From Paralvinella palmiformis (lineage: Eukaryota > Annelida > Polychaeta > Terebellida > Alvinellidae), in contig JAODUP010000030.1 of assembly GCA_025642065.1 (NCBI GenBank), positions 824,501 to 888,500 on the forward strand: a stretch of DNA of 64,000 nt, given 5' to 3'. The notes under the pieces are model-generated. The model was not told the DNA's origin, did not search any database, and saw only the letters and a program-made list of their open reading frames with translations. The translations under genes were made by a program, and so were the position numbers. This document shows positions 1 through 12,400 of this stretch, piece after piece (position 1 is the stretch's first letter; each line of letters begins with the position of its first letter).

Positions 1-233
1 TTTGGAATCATTTGACAACCATGAATGCATTCAAAAACTTGTTTTCTATATATCCTATTTTACACAAATCTGAAGCTTGTTTTCCAAAAATATATATGTG
101 CATTCATTTTTGCAAATATTTCATTTGTCTCAAGAAAGAAAAAAAATCAGTGTCACGAATTGTAAGAGAACAGTTGTACAAAATAACATAACTAATATAG
201 TACTGTAATGATGCTGTAATGAGATATACTTAC

Positions 234-3200
234 AGTTTATATGGGGAGGTTGATAGTATTATCTCGTGGTTAAATTTCACTTCAAACCAAGTTGCAAAAC
301 CATGGATTTCTACATCTCCAAAACAATCAAAACAGAAACTACCCTGAAATTTTAAATCAAAATCTATTTCTTATAAACCAGAGATGCTACAACGATGTCT
401 GTGAGCATTGCTACACATTTATAATTTTTGCTATTAAACTGGATGTTACAAAGTCTAACAATAATAACTTACCTTGACATTCTCTAGTTTTCTTGACATT
501 TTCTGTAAATCAAATGTACACACTTCAGCAGCATGTGCCATGATGCTCTGTGGCTCCACCTGTTGTACACTGACATGACTGCTTATACATCTAGAAGCAT
601 AGGCCTTTATACAAGACATACTGACATCATAAACTTCAGTCATGTCATCCCAGAATAACAACCTGTAGTACGTGAAATGCATACAAAGGATCATATGTCA
701 TTATTTTCAACAGAAATAGGAAAAATATCATTAGTTATATCAGTGTGACCATATTAATAGATGATCAATCACGTTTTTACTTTATCCAAATGGTGGTTGT
801 TGGGCAAGAATCTTTCTGGCCAAATCAGAATGTTTTTAACTTTCTATATAGTTTTTATGCTTTATTTAAAGACACTTTAAACATCCTGTGTAAAAAGGGT
901 AATGAAATGCATTATAGAATAATAGTTAAATATAACAATGTAAGTTAAGCATGACAATCAATTTGGACATAACTATTGGCCAGTTAATTAAAACTGTTAA
1001 TATAGATAACAAACATTCCCACCTGAGCTTAAATCAAATCTAACTTATTTCCTCTACAAATGCCAATAACTACTCGTCTCTGCTTAAGTACAAATAATAA
1101 CTGTCACTGCATAAACCTACTTACTCAGTGCCTGCACATTCATATCAAAAATGTGGTAAATGGACAACAGATCATCCTTTAAAAAAAACTCAAATTAAAT
1201 GCAATTAAAACACATTTGTGGTTAAGCTGGTTGGGTAACACAGCTGGGTGGATGATTTGATTTGGGTAGGACTTTTGGGAGGGTTGCTACTTTGGGTGGG
1301 ATGATTGAGTGGGTTGGTGATTTGGGTGGAATATTATGTGGGATAATTTGAGAGGTGACTAACTATAGATACGAACCTTTCTAACACATCACAGTCAGTT
1401 ATCGGTGCCATAAACAAGGATGCAGATCCTGGTAACATCAGACCACCCTGAAACATGGATCAGTAAAGCTGTGTCGAGTGAAACTGAAACATATTTAATT
1501 ATCCAAGAATATATAATCTGTTCTAAGCCGTTAAACCGAGTCGTCAGGGTATTATGTAAAACATATGGTGTACATAGAACAATGTACGACATCTATAATA
1601 CTATTAATAGTCACCTCTTTTAACCATTTGTCTCTGGCATATAACACAGAAGGCAGCATGGTTTCATATAGAAGAAAATACCCCTAAAAATAAATATATC
1701 AAACTGGCTATGATGATGATGATGATGATGATGATCAATACAATATCACTTTTTTTAATCAAACCTTATTATTAGTATTAGCTACAATAAGCCAAAGATA
1801 TTTTTTATCAGTTATCCTATTTTTATCATCTCCCCAAGCAGTTATCTCAGTTGAGACTGTTATATTAGAATATTCTCACTATATAACTTACCATCCACTC
1901 ACTAACGATCACATCTACTTCTTCTGGTAATTCGATCTCCTGTAAATATATATCTTAAAACAAATCTCTGTGTGTGTGTGCGTGTGTGTGGTCTAACTAA
2001 CAAATGATTTAAACGCTACAAACACTTGCTGTGTCTTCATCTCAATAACTGACCATGTCACACACACACAAACAAGGACAATGAGCTCAGTTGAGTTGTT
2101 TAGCTTAGGCACTGGTCACTGTTGAGAGAAATCCTACAAACACAGGTATAAGCTGGATTCAAACCAACAACCTGAAGGTTTGCAGCGCAGCGCTCCAACC
2201 ACTGCACCATTAGGACGCCCTACAGACGAGGACAAAGCTCATCAAGTAACATAAATTATTTAGATCACTGCCATTCTACTAACTTACCTCCACTTTACCT
2301 GTAATTACCATAATCCTATCAGACACTCCATTCTCTTTACACACTAACTTTGCTTGTTCTGCCATGTCACTGGCTTCTATAGAATATACTGAAATCAATT
2401 AAACCCAACTTACCAATCATCATCATCATCATCATCACAATCATCACTACTACAATCACCAATGTCACGATTATCGTGTTCATTATCTTTGGAATTAGAA
2501 TGCATCAATTATTAAAAAAGAATGTAATCAAATTACAACTGCATGATAATGGCTTTCTCAGTAAAATATCAATAATAATAATAACTGATGAGTTAAAATA
2601 ATATATCTACCTTTTTTAGCACCAGCCTGTATACAGAAGATACTTAAAATTCCTGAAAATATTATTACCACTAATATCAACTTAATGCCATTATATGTAT
2701 GTTCAAAGGTAATATAATATCTACTAATAGATCACCGTATGGGACTCTAGCCTCTTACTGCCTAATCTAACATATATATGATTATAATCTTTGAATCAGT
2801 TTTAAATTTAATAACAATGTATATTGTTTATCAATCTATTTACAATTTAACTTGTCAGTTTCAAGCAGAAACATAAATATAAAATTCAGTTCTTTGGTGA
2901 TCTATCACATACACTTCAATTTTGAAAAATAGTCATTACAATGTTAGAAACATACTGGTCCAAATTGAATCAAACATGTGGAAATTAATCATGTCCAAAT
3001 TATACTAGAATTTACCAATTTTGTGGTGCTTTTAAATTTTTTTTTTTATACAAACCAGTAAAATTAACCCATTAAAAGAACTGCCTGAACAATTATACAC
3101 CAACGGAACTTTATTTCAATATAAGCATGTTACTACAACATTAATATACACCTACCAGTGCCAGCTCCAACATCAAGTACTACTTTCCCTCTTATATGGT

Positions 3201-5812
3201 CATAATTTTTCAAGATGGCTAACCTGCAGCAATAAAAAATAACTTCAGATGATATAAAACAGCACTGATAGAGACCGTCTTCAAGAGATTTGGGATTCAG
3301 TGAAAACTGGATACAAAGAATCATAACATGAAACATCAAACATAGTACATTTAAGCAAACATTTATCAGACTGTAAAAGAATGGCCAATGGTAATGAGTG
3401 AATTGTGGCAAGGTGACAACTGACAAGGTCATTTGTATTGTGGTTGGCTTCAATAAACATGCAACCATTTCATAATTCCAACAAAAGCACAAGGCAAATA
3501 TTTGATTAAACAAAATGTTGACACAAAAAGGCCATTTAGTGTCATCTACTCTTAGTTAGTCTTTATTGAATGCAGGAGTACGAAGTAGGACAATTATAAA
3601 GTCCAAACCTATCAGAGATGATAATTTGTTTAAATAATTTTGTAAAGGTTTATTATACATACATGGTAGACATGTAGATTTGTGGGTGTTTGTGGGTGGG
3701 GGGAAACTGAAACAACTATATGGAAATCGGTTTATATTCAGTAGTTATTCAATTTTCATCACTAACTAACAACGTCAAATTTAAACCAGAGCTACCTTTC
3801 TATTAAACAAAAAGCCAATATCGTAGCATTTATTAGACCATTCCCAGCACAGAGTAGGTTCCAATTAAGAGTGGCATCAGTGAGGTCGGGTCCTATTAGA
3901 TTACACTGATTTTAATTCAATTTGACCCATATTGAGTGTCATAATTTAGTGGTCTGTGAGCTGCAGTGCTCTCTCAGTTAAACACACTGCGTTAAATTAT
4001 GGATTTGCCATAACCACCAAGGATCACAAGGTTGATCCAACATAAAGGTTGAAACTTTTTCAAGGATTAATTTCACAACTCAAAACGTTATGTGTGTCTG
4101 ATTATATTATATGGTGCTGCCATCTCCACTGATTTAATAAAAACAGGCCGGACTTTAAAGATCCCCTGGGGACATAAATCAATGACACTGATCACCTATG
4201 GGGGGGGGGGAGTTGAACTACATCTTTCAATACTGTTGACCTGTGACTGAGGGGGGGGCAGGTTTGACCAGCCACTCAATAAATAATACAAATCTTCTAA
4301 TGCTGTGCCATGAAAGAATGCACACAAAATTATAAAATAACCAAATAATTATTAGAGGAGAACTGGGGCAGGTTCCTGAATTGTACAAGATCTTTGTAAA
4401 CATTCCTGTATCTCTTTCTCATGCGTATATATTCTGTACAAGGTGACAGTTGTATTTTAAGGCAAAGCTAATCTTGGCATTCTGACATGATCAATGCACT
4501 CAGGAATCACTCAGGAATATACATGATTTCAAAATCAAGTATAAAGGCAAGCCAGTTGTACTATAATAGACGGGTCTGGCACTGCATACAATAAGAGCTT
4601 CATATTTTCCACTATAGTAGTTTGTGTTAAATTGTTGTCTTGTTTATTTCAATAAGCTGGATGTTAAAAATAAACTTCCAACTCACTGATGGTAACAGCA
4701 GCTAGTTACGGATACAAGAAGCAAGTGTGTACTAGGCTGAATTAGTTAAAATGTAAACAAAATTACATCTGTGTTAGGTCTAAAACTTATGGATGGTTAA
4801 TTAATTTTAATGTCGCCAGTATATTGTATTGTTTTGTTAGTATTGGTTCTTACCTATTAAACAGAAATATAAGAATTGTTGGAATGGAGGGATATCGTTC
4901 TCCAGATAAACCCCACTTACTCCTATTCTAATTGTAATCTGGTAACATTTCTAATCACCAATGCCATTCTTTCTACAACTACAATATATTTTGAAGGACA
5001 TACTATGGTAGGTTTATTATTGTGATATTTAAATACGGAGTGGCTATATGTCCGGATACGGACGAATAGCCTAGGCTGGGGGCCTGGGACAAATAGCGTC
5101 TAGTCTATCGGATGAATAGCCTAGGCCGGTGTCTATACATCCGGATATGGATGAATAGCCCAGGCCGGTACTCAGACTATTTGTCCGGTTCAATTCAAAT
5201 TCGCACAAGTGGTACAACAGAGATATTTGTCCGAGCTATTTGTCCGTATCCGGATGAACAGCTACAGCCATTTAAATAAAATCATCTGTAGTTTAATCTC
5301 AAATGTTATACCTGTATGTTGATGTTCTTACTCTGTCTCCTATCATCTCTTCGTGGATACCAATATCTGAATACGACCTACAGTAAATAATCCATATAAT
5401 TAGGTGCATGTTAATGAGCTAAATACAAAATTCCCCAAAACAGTAAAGTAGCTTGTATATAAACAATGTTTTTAGAAAATACTGCTTTTAGAAAATCCAG
5501 TGATTTACCAAGATATAATATATTGACTTGATATCTGAAACACCATGTTATTGACCATGTTAACAATCAATTAACAATACTTTTTGTTCATAAAATTAAA
5601 CAAATATTTGTATTTAAGTACTTTACCATGTGTTTTACCCCCAACATATCCAACTATAACATTGTTATCAAGTAGTTAAGAATTAATGTAACCAATTGGC
5701 AAATATAAAATACATTTAACTTTAAGACTGAAGAGGAATAGCTACACGAGTTCACTACTCGAGTCTTAATCATGGCTTACTGTGTATTCAACTTGAAAGA
5801 ACAAGTGCAATT

Positions 5813-5848
<36 letters not shown>

Positions 5849-6097
5849 AACAGTTATAATAGTTCATTAGCTGGTAAAAAAATAAGATGGTGTGACATCT
5901 GAAGTGATGAAATCCACAGATGAAAACCAGTCCATTCCCCTACTTAGTTGATATACAATAATATCTATTTGAAGTAAATTTATCTACTTCTAGACTTGTT
6001 TAAGTTGTTATTTTTGATAGGATATTATAATGTTAATATACCTAAAATAAGACTTGTCGTCGTTGGATTTCTTCTTGTAGCTACATTCACTTTCCAT
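234..6097 (-). CDS. PRMT6: Protein arginine N-methyltransferase 6, ten exons, 3' end outside window
   Basis: Class I SAM-dependent arginine methyltransferase; family knowledge: nuclear, makes asymmetric dimethylarginine on histone H3R2 and other targets. Coding exons on the minus strand, in transcript order: 6097-6042, 5377-5312, 3223-3156, 2652-2611, 2388-2288, 1939-1892, 1683-1615, 1447-1377, 662-473, 343-234. All have GT/AG borders and compatible phases, giving 273 codons so far. Visible in order: the YSDIGIHEEMIGDRVRT block, SAM motif I (VVLDVGAGTG), the IEAS segment, the double-E loop (VSEWMGYFLLYETM), DKWLKEGGLMLP, and the beta-barrel segments MSCIKAYASRC, IHGFATWFEV and STSPY. The THW loop expected next lies left of base 1. 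The start at 6097 gives a short N-terminus; the exon is open upstream to an AG near 6140, so the start is uncertain. PRMT6 was chosen over other type I PRMTs from the FATRC-like and HGFAIWF-like blocks. Human PRMT6 is, as I recall, coded by one exon. Confidence 0.93.
1213..1345. repeat. Degenerate G-rich minisatellite (GATTTGGGTGG-like)
   Basis: Loose tandem copies of GATTTGGGTGGAAT or TTGGGTGGGATGATT lie in a PRMT6 intron, about 30 bp from the donor of the exon ending at 1377. Copy boundaries are irregular. Confidence 0.5.
2150..2228 (-). repeat. tRNA-headed SINE fragment in PRMT6 intron
   Basis: Reversed, it begins GGGCGTCCTAATGGTGCAG (A-box-like) and ends GGTTGTTGGTTTGAATCCAG (B-box-like, GTTTGAATC). 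It is isolated, not a foldable tRNA gene, so I call it a SINE head. Confidence 0.5.
5036..5269. mobile_element. Foldback MULE-like element 1, 234 bp, in PRMT6 intron 2
   Basis: Inverted arms: the left end reads GGCTATATGTCCGGATACGG and the right end, reversed, reads GGCTGTAGCTGTTCATCCGG then ATACGGAC. The unit is built of repeats of a phrase like CTATTTGTCCG and GAATAGCCTAGGCCGG. It is flanked by a perfect 9-bp direct repeat ATTTAAATA (5027-5035 and 5270-5278). No coding capacity. A 9-bp target duplication with terminal inverted repeats is typical of Mutator-like elements. Confidence 0.78.
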
Positions 6098-6844
6098 CTC
6101 TTGAGTCTTTGTTATCCACCAGGTTAATAGACTATTCACCTAAAACACAAACAAACACTAAATATTAATCAACACATTATTAATATCACTAAACATATCA
6201 CACGCCGGACATATGTGTATGATATATCAGAAAATCAGAATAGAAATTAGATCTAGACTAAGGCTAAGTGAGTCTAAGTCTAAGAGTTAGAAGTCTTAGA
6301 TCTCATCTAGACCCTCTAGGCTCTAGTTAATCAGTGTCAAAACCGCTGTTAGCACGTTTATTCTGTTAACGAACATCATTTTTAAAAGCAATAACTCGGT
6401 GAAGCTTTTTAAAATGCATATTCTTAATATTGGTGAAAGGTAATAGCAATGACAAGAAATGACATATCATTTACTTTTGAATAAATTATATCTATTTTGC
6501 AAAAACACGTTGTCGTTATGTTCAATCATCAATGTTATCAATAGGTATATCTATACTCTGTTGCGGGGTGTCACATAGTTGTTTACCTGGTAACAAATAT
6601 TATGAATATTAAATAGTATTTTACATGAAGGTTTCATCACGTGGATCACTAAGCAGGGCATCATTAATACACATGAGCTTTAACAAATACTAATTTAAAT
6701 ACACAGTAACGAGGCGTGACCATCCATTTTGGTAAATGTATTGTTTGGTCTTATATTATCGCCTACTTGTACTTTATACTTGTAGAGTAGATCTAGTAGA
6801 TATCTATGACTCGTTCATATTTAGAAGATCTATCTGTTTATACC

Positions 6845-8551
6845 GAATCCGGGACATTTAGCCAACGGACACTTAGCCAACCGACATTTAGCAAATATTT
6901 GCAGGGGGAACATTTAGCCAACATTCAATTTTTAAAATTATGTTTATGTGAGCTTTCACTAGAGTAGATCTATATTTTCAATAAATACAAAACAGTGTAG
7001 ATCTATGTAATTGTATTTTTGTAACTCATTGTACGAATGTAACAAACACAAAGTGATGTCACATATTCTAAAACTTGCAAACATGGATGTTAGTCTACAC
7101 ACATATATATATATATATATATTAAGAAGTGGTTACGTATCCGATTATTCCTCGTTTGCTATTACTTTCACTCAAATATGGCGGCCGAGCATGTAATAGT
7201 TACATTTGGGTTGAAAGTAGAAGATGCTTTTGATAGTTTTGAAGGGATACAAATGAAAATCAAAGAAATAGAAGATAGAATAGCCGTACGGCTTTACAAA
7301 TAATGTCTTGAATGTTAAAAAATTTGAAAATCTCCCAGAAACCCAGCCCTCCTTAGAACCAAAAAACATGAATAAATAATATACCTGTAGAAAATAATAT
7401 TTCCTTGGCTGTGTGAACCATAAAATACTGCATTTCTTATAAATGTCAGACTTTCTTTTTAATCTGATTATAATACCTATTAATAGACTTAATCTAATAT
7501 CTTTATTAAAGGTTAGTAGCAGTAATTACAACTAAATTTCAGTCACTGACACTGATGCTAGCAGATGAAAAATTAAAACAATCATGAAATTGCTCAGATT
7601 TATAATAATATTGATGAACATGGTTCAAATGCTGAATGCTCGGATCTTTATCAGCAACAAATATGATTCCGATGCTCGGCTTGCAGTTTCACGTCCGAGC
7701 ACCGGAAACGCCCAAGCTTGGTATATATAGTCCACAGCTGTTCTATTCAATTGTCATAGTGAATGTAATTGTATTTTATTCAATTCATTTTACGAATATA
7801 ATGATCACAAGGTAATGTGTCATACTCTAATATTTGCTCACAAACATTGCATATAATAAATTCTTTGTTGTCCATAGGTGTACATTGTCAATATTTCTAT
7901 TATTAAGTCCACATAGTATAATTTTAATATATTTGTTTGTATTATCTATATTGTTTCCATGTTTTATATTTTTAACTGGGTGCTAAGTATAAATATATTT
8001 GAAAACAAAAATATTGAGTCATTTATCTAATTGCACTGGGGCCCTTTTATCCCACTAGCCTATAGAAGCCACTTGTTCCAGGTGAAAGAAGTTAAGTGTC
8101 ATTGGGGATGATCTGGTCAACTTGAAGGTACACCAAACAGAAGCACTGTAAACTAAGCCAGGTCTGATTGTATTGGGTGACCCTTTTATCCCATAAACCC
8201 ATGCACATATTGCATGTTGCATATCATTATTTATAATTATGTATAATACCGGAGAAAACAGTATACATTAATATAATATATACAGATTGTATAAAAAGCT
8301 GTTATAATTATTATGTTGCTAACATATCTTATCTAAAGATAGGCATATATTTGCAACATCCATAAACAGAACATAATATTGGCAGAGCATACACAAACTC
8401 AAAAATATAACAATGTACATATACATGTAAGATATAAAATTTTTAATGTTGGCTAAATATCCCCCCTGCAAATAATGGCTAAATGTCCATTAGATAAGTG
8501 TCCATTGGCTAAATGTTTATTGGCTAAATGTACGTTTGCTGTCTGGATACA
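6845..8551. mobile_element. Foldback MULE-like element 2, 1.7 kb, between PRMT6 and NICN1
   Basis: Ends with inverted repeats of about 100 bp made of the phrase ACATTTAGCCAACGGAC, repeated on the left (6845-6935) and inverted on the right (about 8445-8551). Flanked by a perfect 9-bp direct repeat GTTTATACC (6836-6844 and 8552-8560). It holds an internal direct repeat (about 6998-7085 against 7757-7850) and a 41-codon frame at 7178. The element separates the divergent PRMT6 and NICN1 genes, so it may affect or carry part of their promoter region. Confidence 0.8.
7178..7303 (+). pseudogene. 41-codon frame, possible N-terminal relic of a MULE/ZSWIM-type transposase
   Basis: The frame opens at ATGGCGGCCGAGC inside foldback element 2, next to a YY1-like motif (ATATGGCGGC), and ends at TAA. 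The peptide contains EDAFDSFEGIQMKIKEIE followed by VRLYK. From family memory this resembles the 'FxSFEE...VQLY' start of Mutator-like transposases with SWIM or FLYWCH domains; the resemblance is short and unverified. The rest of a transposase is not visible. I first considered it NICN1 exon 1, but its place inside a 9-bp-TSD element argues against that. Confidence 0.35.
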
Positions 8552-8746
8552 GTTTATACCAGTTAATGAGTTATGGTTTTTCTGTCCAGTGTAATAGTAA
8601 TATATATATATATGTAACAATTTGCGTGATTGGTTTTAATCCAATATAACTTAATAGAAGTGATCAAATTCGGATATTGTTATTATTATTGCTGATATCT
8701 TCCCACATCCAGGTTGGATTTTGTTGACCTTGAAGCAAATAAAAAA

Positions 8747-9261
8747 ATGGAATGTAAGCCACTAGCAAGTAATATCAAACATCCCGTTCACATCAGAGTG
8801 GGGGATCAGAAATCAGAGTTCTACAGTGGCTGTAGTGTGATTGATGTCACATTCCCTAATGTATTCTATGTTGAGGTAATCTATTCTGTATATAGTTTAT
8901 TTGTAATTGTGGCTTTTCTAGGAGTAGATAAGTCAAATGCAAGTTGTCTATAATGTATGTAAAATGATGTTTCTGAGTATTATTTGACAATTTGTTTATA
9001 TTTCAGGTTCAGGAGATTCATTTTAAAAATTATTATACTTACTCAGTATCTGTGCTGGCCAAACAAAAAGATACATCTTCCAATGAAGGTTAGTCCATGT
9101 CTCATCTTAATATAAGTCATTTAAAATTTTTATTAAATCATGGCCGTATGAAACATGTATTTATTTTAATCTGTTAAAGATTACATTAAATATTGTGCTT
9201 TTATTGACTATTATTATTAAATTTTTAACATAATCAACGTATAATTTACACCACACACACA

Positions 9262-9295
<34 letters not shown>

Positions 9296-9418
9296 AGTAT
9301 ATATAAAGGGTGCTTGGAGAGCTTGGCCCAAGTGACAACTGAACCCAGACAGCTCAGCCAAGACAACTTGGCCCTGGAAAAAAATATGTAAATTATTTTA
9401 TTAATATTTGTGTGTGTG

Positions 9419-9460
<42 letters not shown>

Positions 9461-12400
9461 CAGCTTGGTGGTAGTTTACTTACAGTAGAAGACTTAGTAA
9501 TATGGAATAAGTGCATGTAGCTGTGTGAAATGTAGTGGTAATGAATCCAAGCCAAGAGATGGTAACTTTGACACTTGTAAAAGATATTACAAAATGTGGA
9601 GTGTCTATTTACCCTCATTATACAGAAACTGTAAATATTATTTATTCTGCAGAACAAATCCAAATGCAAACCCAAAATTTATTTGATGCTGTTAAAACAA
9701 CATGACAGGAACTAAAACACATTTAGCACACAAACGTTTAGCATACACACACACACAGTTATATTTTTCAGAATACACACACACTTCTATTTGTCTGAAA
9801 ATTAGGATTGCAGCACTGTATTATATTAAATATGCTTTTGACAAATGTCACCAAACAGTTAACTATTAATCAATTGATATCTGCTCTTTCAATTCTGCCA
9901 TTGATTGGCCTATGTTTGATGCTAACTCATTCAATGTTGCACATTACTATAACACACCATTATCATATCGTTTATCATTGGGCTGAGCTGTCTCATCAGT
10001 GTGGCCGAGCTGTCTGGGCCGAGTTGTCACTTGGGCTGAGCTGTCTCATCAGTGTGGCCGAGCTGTCTGGGCTGAGTTGTCACTTGAGCTGAGCTGTCTA
10101 GCATTCATATAAAGACTTTTTGTTAAGTTGCATAATTTATTTATTTTTGAGTAGAACCAAAGTGGAAAGTTGCAGTTAAAGATATGTGTATAATGCCAAA
10201 TGCACACAGTGACCATGGCAGTGAGAATTATGTCACAATTACCCAGAAACAGGTAATTGTTATTGAGTTTCACATTATCTTATTTTACGCTCAATCAGGG
10301 GATAACATCGTGCAGTAAGAATACTGAATGCATTTTATTTTGTATTTGTATTGAAGTTTTATTGATCACAGTTTCCAAGAATCTGCTAAGCCCAGCCAAG
10401 TGAACTGTTAATTTATTTTGCCTAGTAAAGAATGTGAGAATGCATTAGGATTGAAACAAAATTTATTATTACTTATGTTAAAAAGTCAACATAAGCCATG
10501 CAATTACGAGTTGTTATGTTTATTGAATTCAGATTTGATTTACATCTTCAGTAATATCTGAAATGCTTTTCATTTTGCCAGTACAATCATTCAGCTGAAC
10601 TACTGGATCAGTAAGTCCTAATGACAACATTCTTTGTATAAGTAGTGACAGTCCATGTGCAGGGTAAATTAGATATTGTTCTGTGCAAGACTTGTATAAA
10701 AAGTGTAATAACATTTTTAACTATGTGGCAATTCACAGATTAATCCTGGCTAATAATATTGGCAATATTTTCATTGGTCCCTGGTGAATAATGAACAGTC
10801 CAAATATGCATGCACATGCACACACAAACACATACTTATTAATACACTCTATCCCTGGCACCCACGAACAGCCACCAACCACACCTACCACCAATCTTTG
10901 ATAAGGACCCAATTTTCTGCCAGGATAATTTCGCCCATTATCCACCCCCCATTATTCAGCCACAACCAATGCTTACTTAATAGGAATACCTTACAGTGCC
11001 ATATAAATAGCCCCACTATTACCACCACACACTGACCATGAAATGTTTCTAGTAATCTGTGAATTGATTGACAAGCTGTCAGTGTCATTAGGTGGCGATC
11101 ATGACGGTGTTGATTGTGTGATCAGCAATAGATTAAATAAAATGATAGTTAGGGTTAACAAGGGATCAAAAGCCATGTGTAGTCAACCACCCCAAGGCTG
11201 TCCACTGAATATGCCTCCCCACTCTCTAGTGCCACCCCACCACAATGCCAACTTTCATCCGGCTCCCAAAGTTGGCATAAAAGTGAGGTTAGACTGTGTA
11301 ATGTACAATAATATGCATATGATAGACTATTTTAGTTTTATGTAATAAATTATAATAGTAATATTAATAAACTTACAAGCATTTATCCTGTTTATAGTTT
11401 TAACAGTAATAAACTGTACTGTTTGTTTCAGTTTGCCTTTCCTTTGATGAACATATTGTCTCTGAGATTTCTACTGAGGCAGCCATCTCCAATATGGAAA
11501 GAGTTCAAGATTGAAGACATCAAAATATTCAAGACACCTTTTCAGGTTGGCACATTTCTGTTTACAATTTCAGTTTTTAGTATAATAATGCTAACTGTAT
11601 GCAGGGCTAGAAAATAAATAGCTGAGCATCAGGGACTAGTGTGTTCTATTTTCAGCTAGTGACTGGGACCAGACTAGTTCCACTCTGAGGCAATCTTGTG
11701 TTTATTTTTGTGAGGTGATTTGTATTTGTTTTGAAGCTCTTTGTGGGAAAAGAAAATGCATGGAAATTAATAGTTTTCCGTATCACCAATATTAGTCATA
11801 CATTTATGAATAATAATAGTCATACAGAGCACAATTAAAAATATTATAAAATGTTTATTAAATGACTGTGTTCAATAGTATCTGGTATTAAATAAGACCA
11901 ACACCATTTTCACTTATTAAAAGGTAGTTATCAAAGTATTATTAAATGCCTAAATAAAACCAAAATATTTATAAATCATTTGTCACCAGTTCCACTGTAT
12001 AATGTTCTCTGCTAAATAAAGGTTGTTTAATTTCACTATCACTTAAGAAATCTGAAATGTAAGAATTAGATTTGTCATGTAATAAATTTAAGTGTTCTTT
12101 ACAACATAAATGTAACAGGCAAAGTATTTGAATTTGATATATATTTATGTTAAATAAAAAGTTAGGCTTAATAACTGCTTAAATATGTATGATATATTGT
12201 ATACATAGGGTTAAAACACAAACACCGGAAAGTAGTTATATACATTTTGAAAAGATCCAGTTAGGAAGAGAATTTTGATGAATAGAGAGAGCATAAAGAA
12301 ATGGAAAATAAGCAATAAAAATATCTGAGCTTGTTGCTTTTTATAATCAAATAGATTTGTGAAAATAAAAGTTAAAATAAAGCATGTTACAGTTCCCTAA

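Noticed and set aside
7178..7303. ATGGCGGCC frame as exon 1 of NICN1
   Set aside because: It lies inside a transposon with perfect 9-bp flanks, and the next NICN1 exon is already long enough with its own ATG at 8747.
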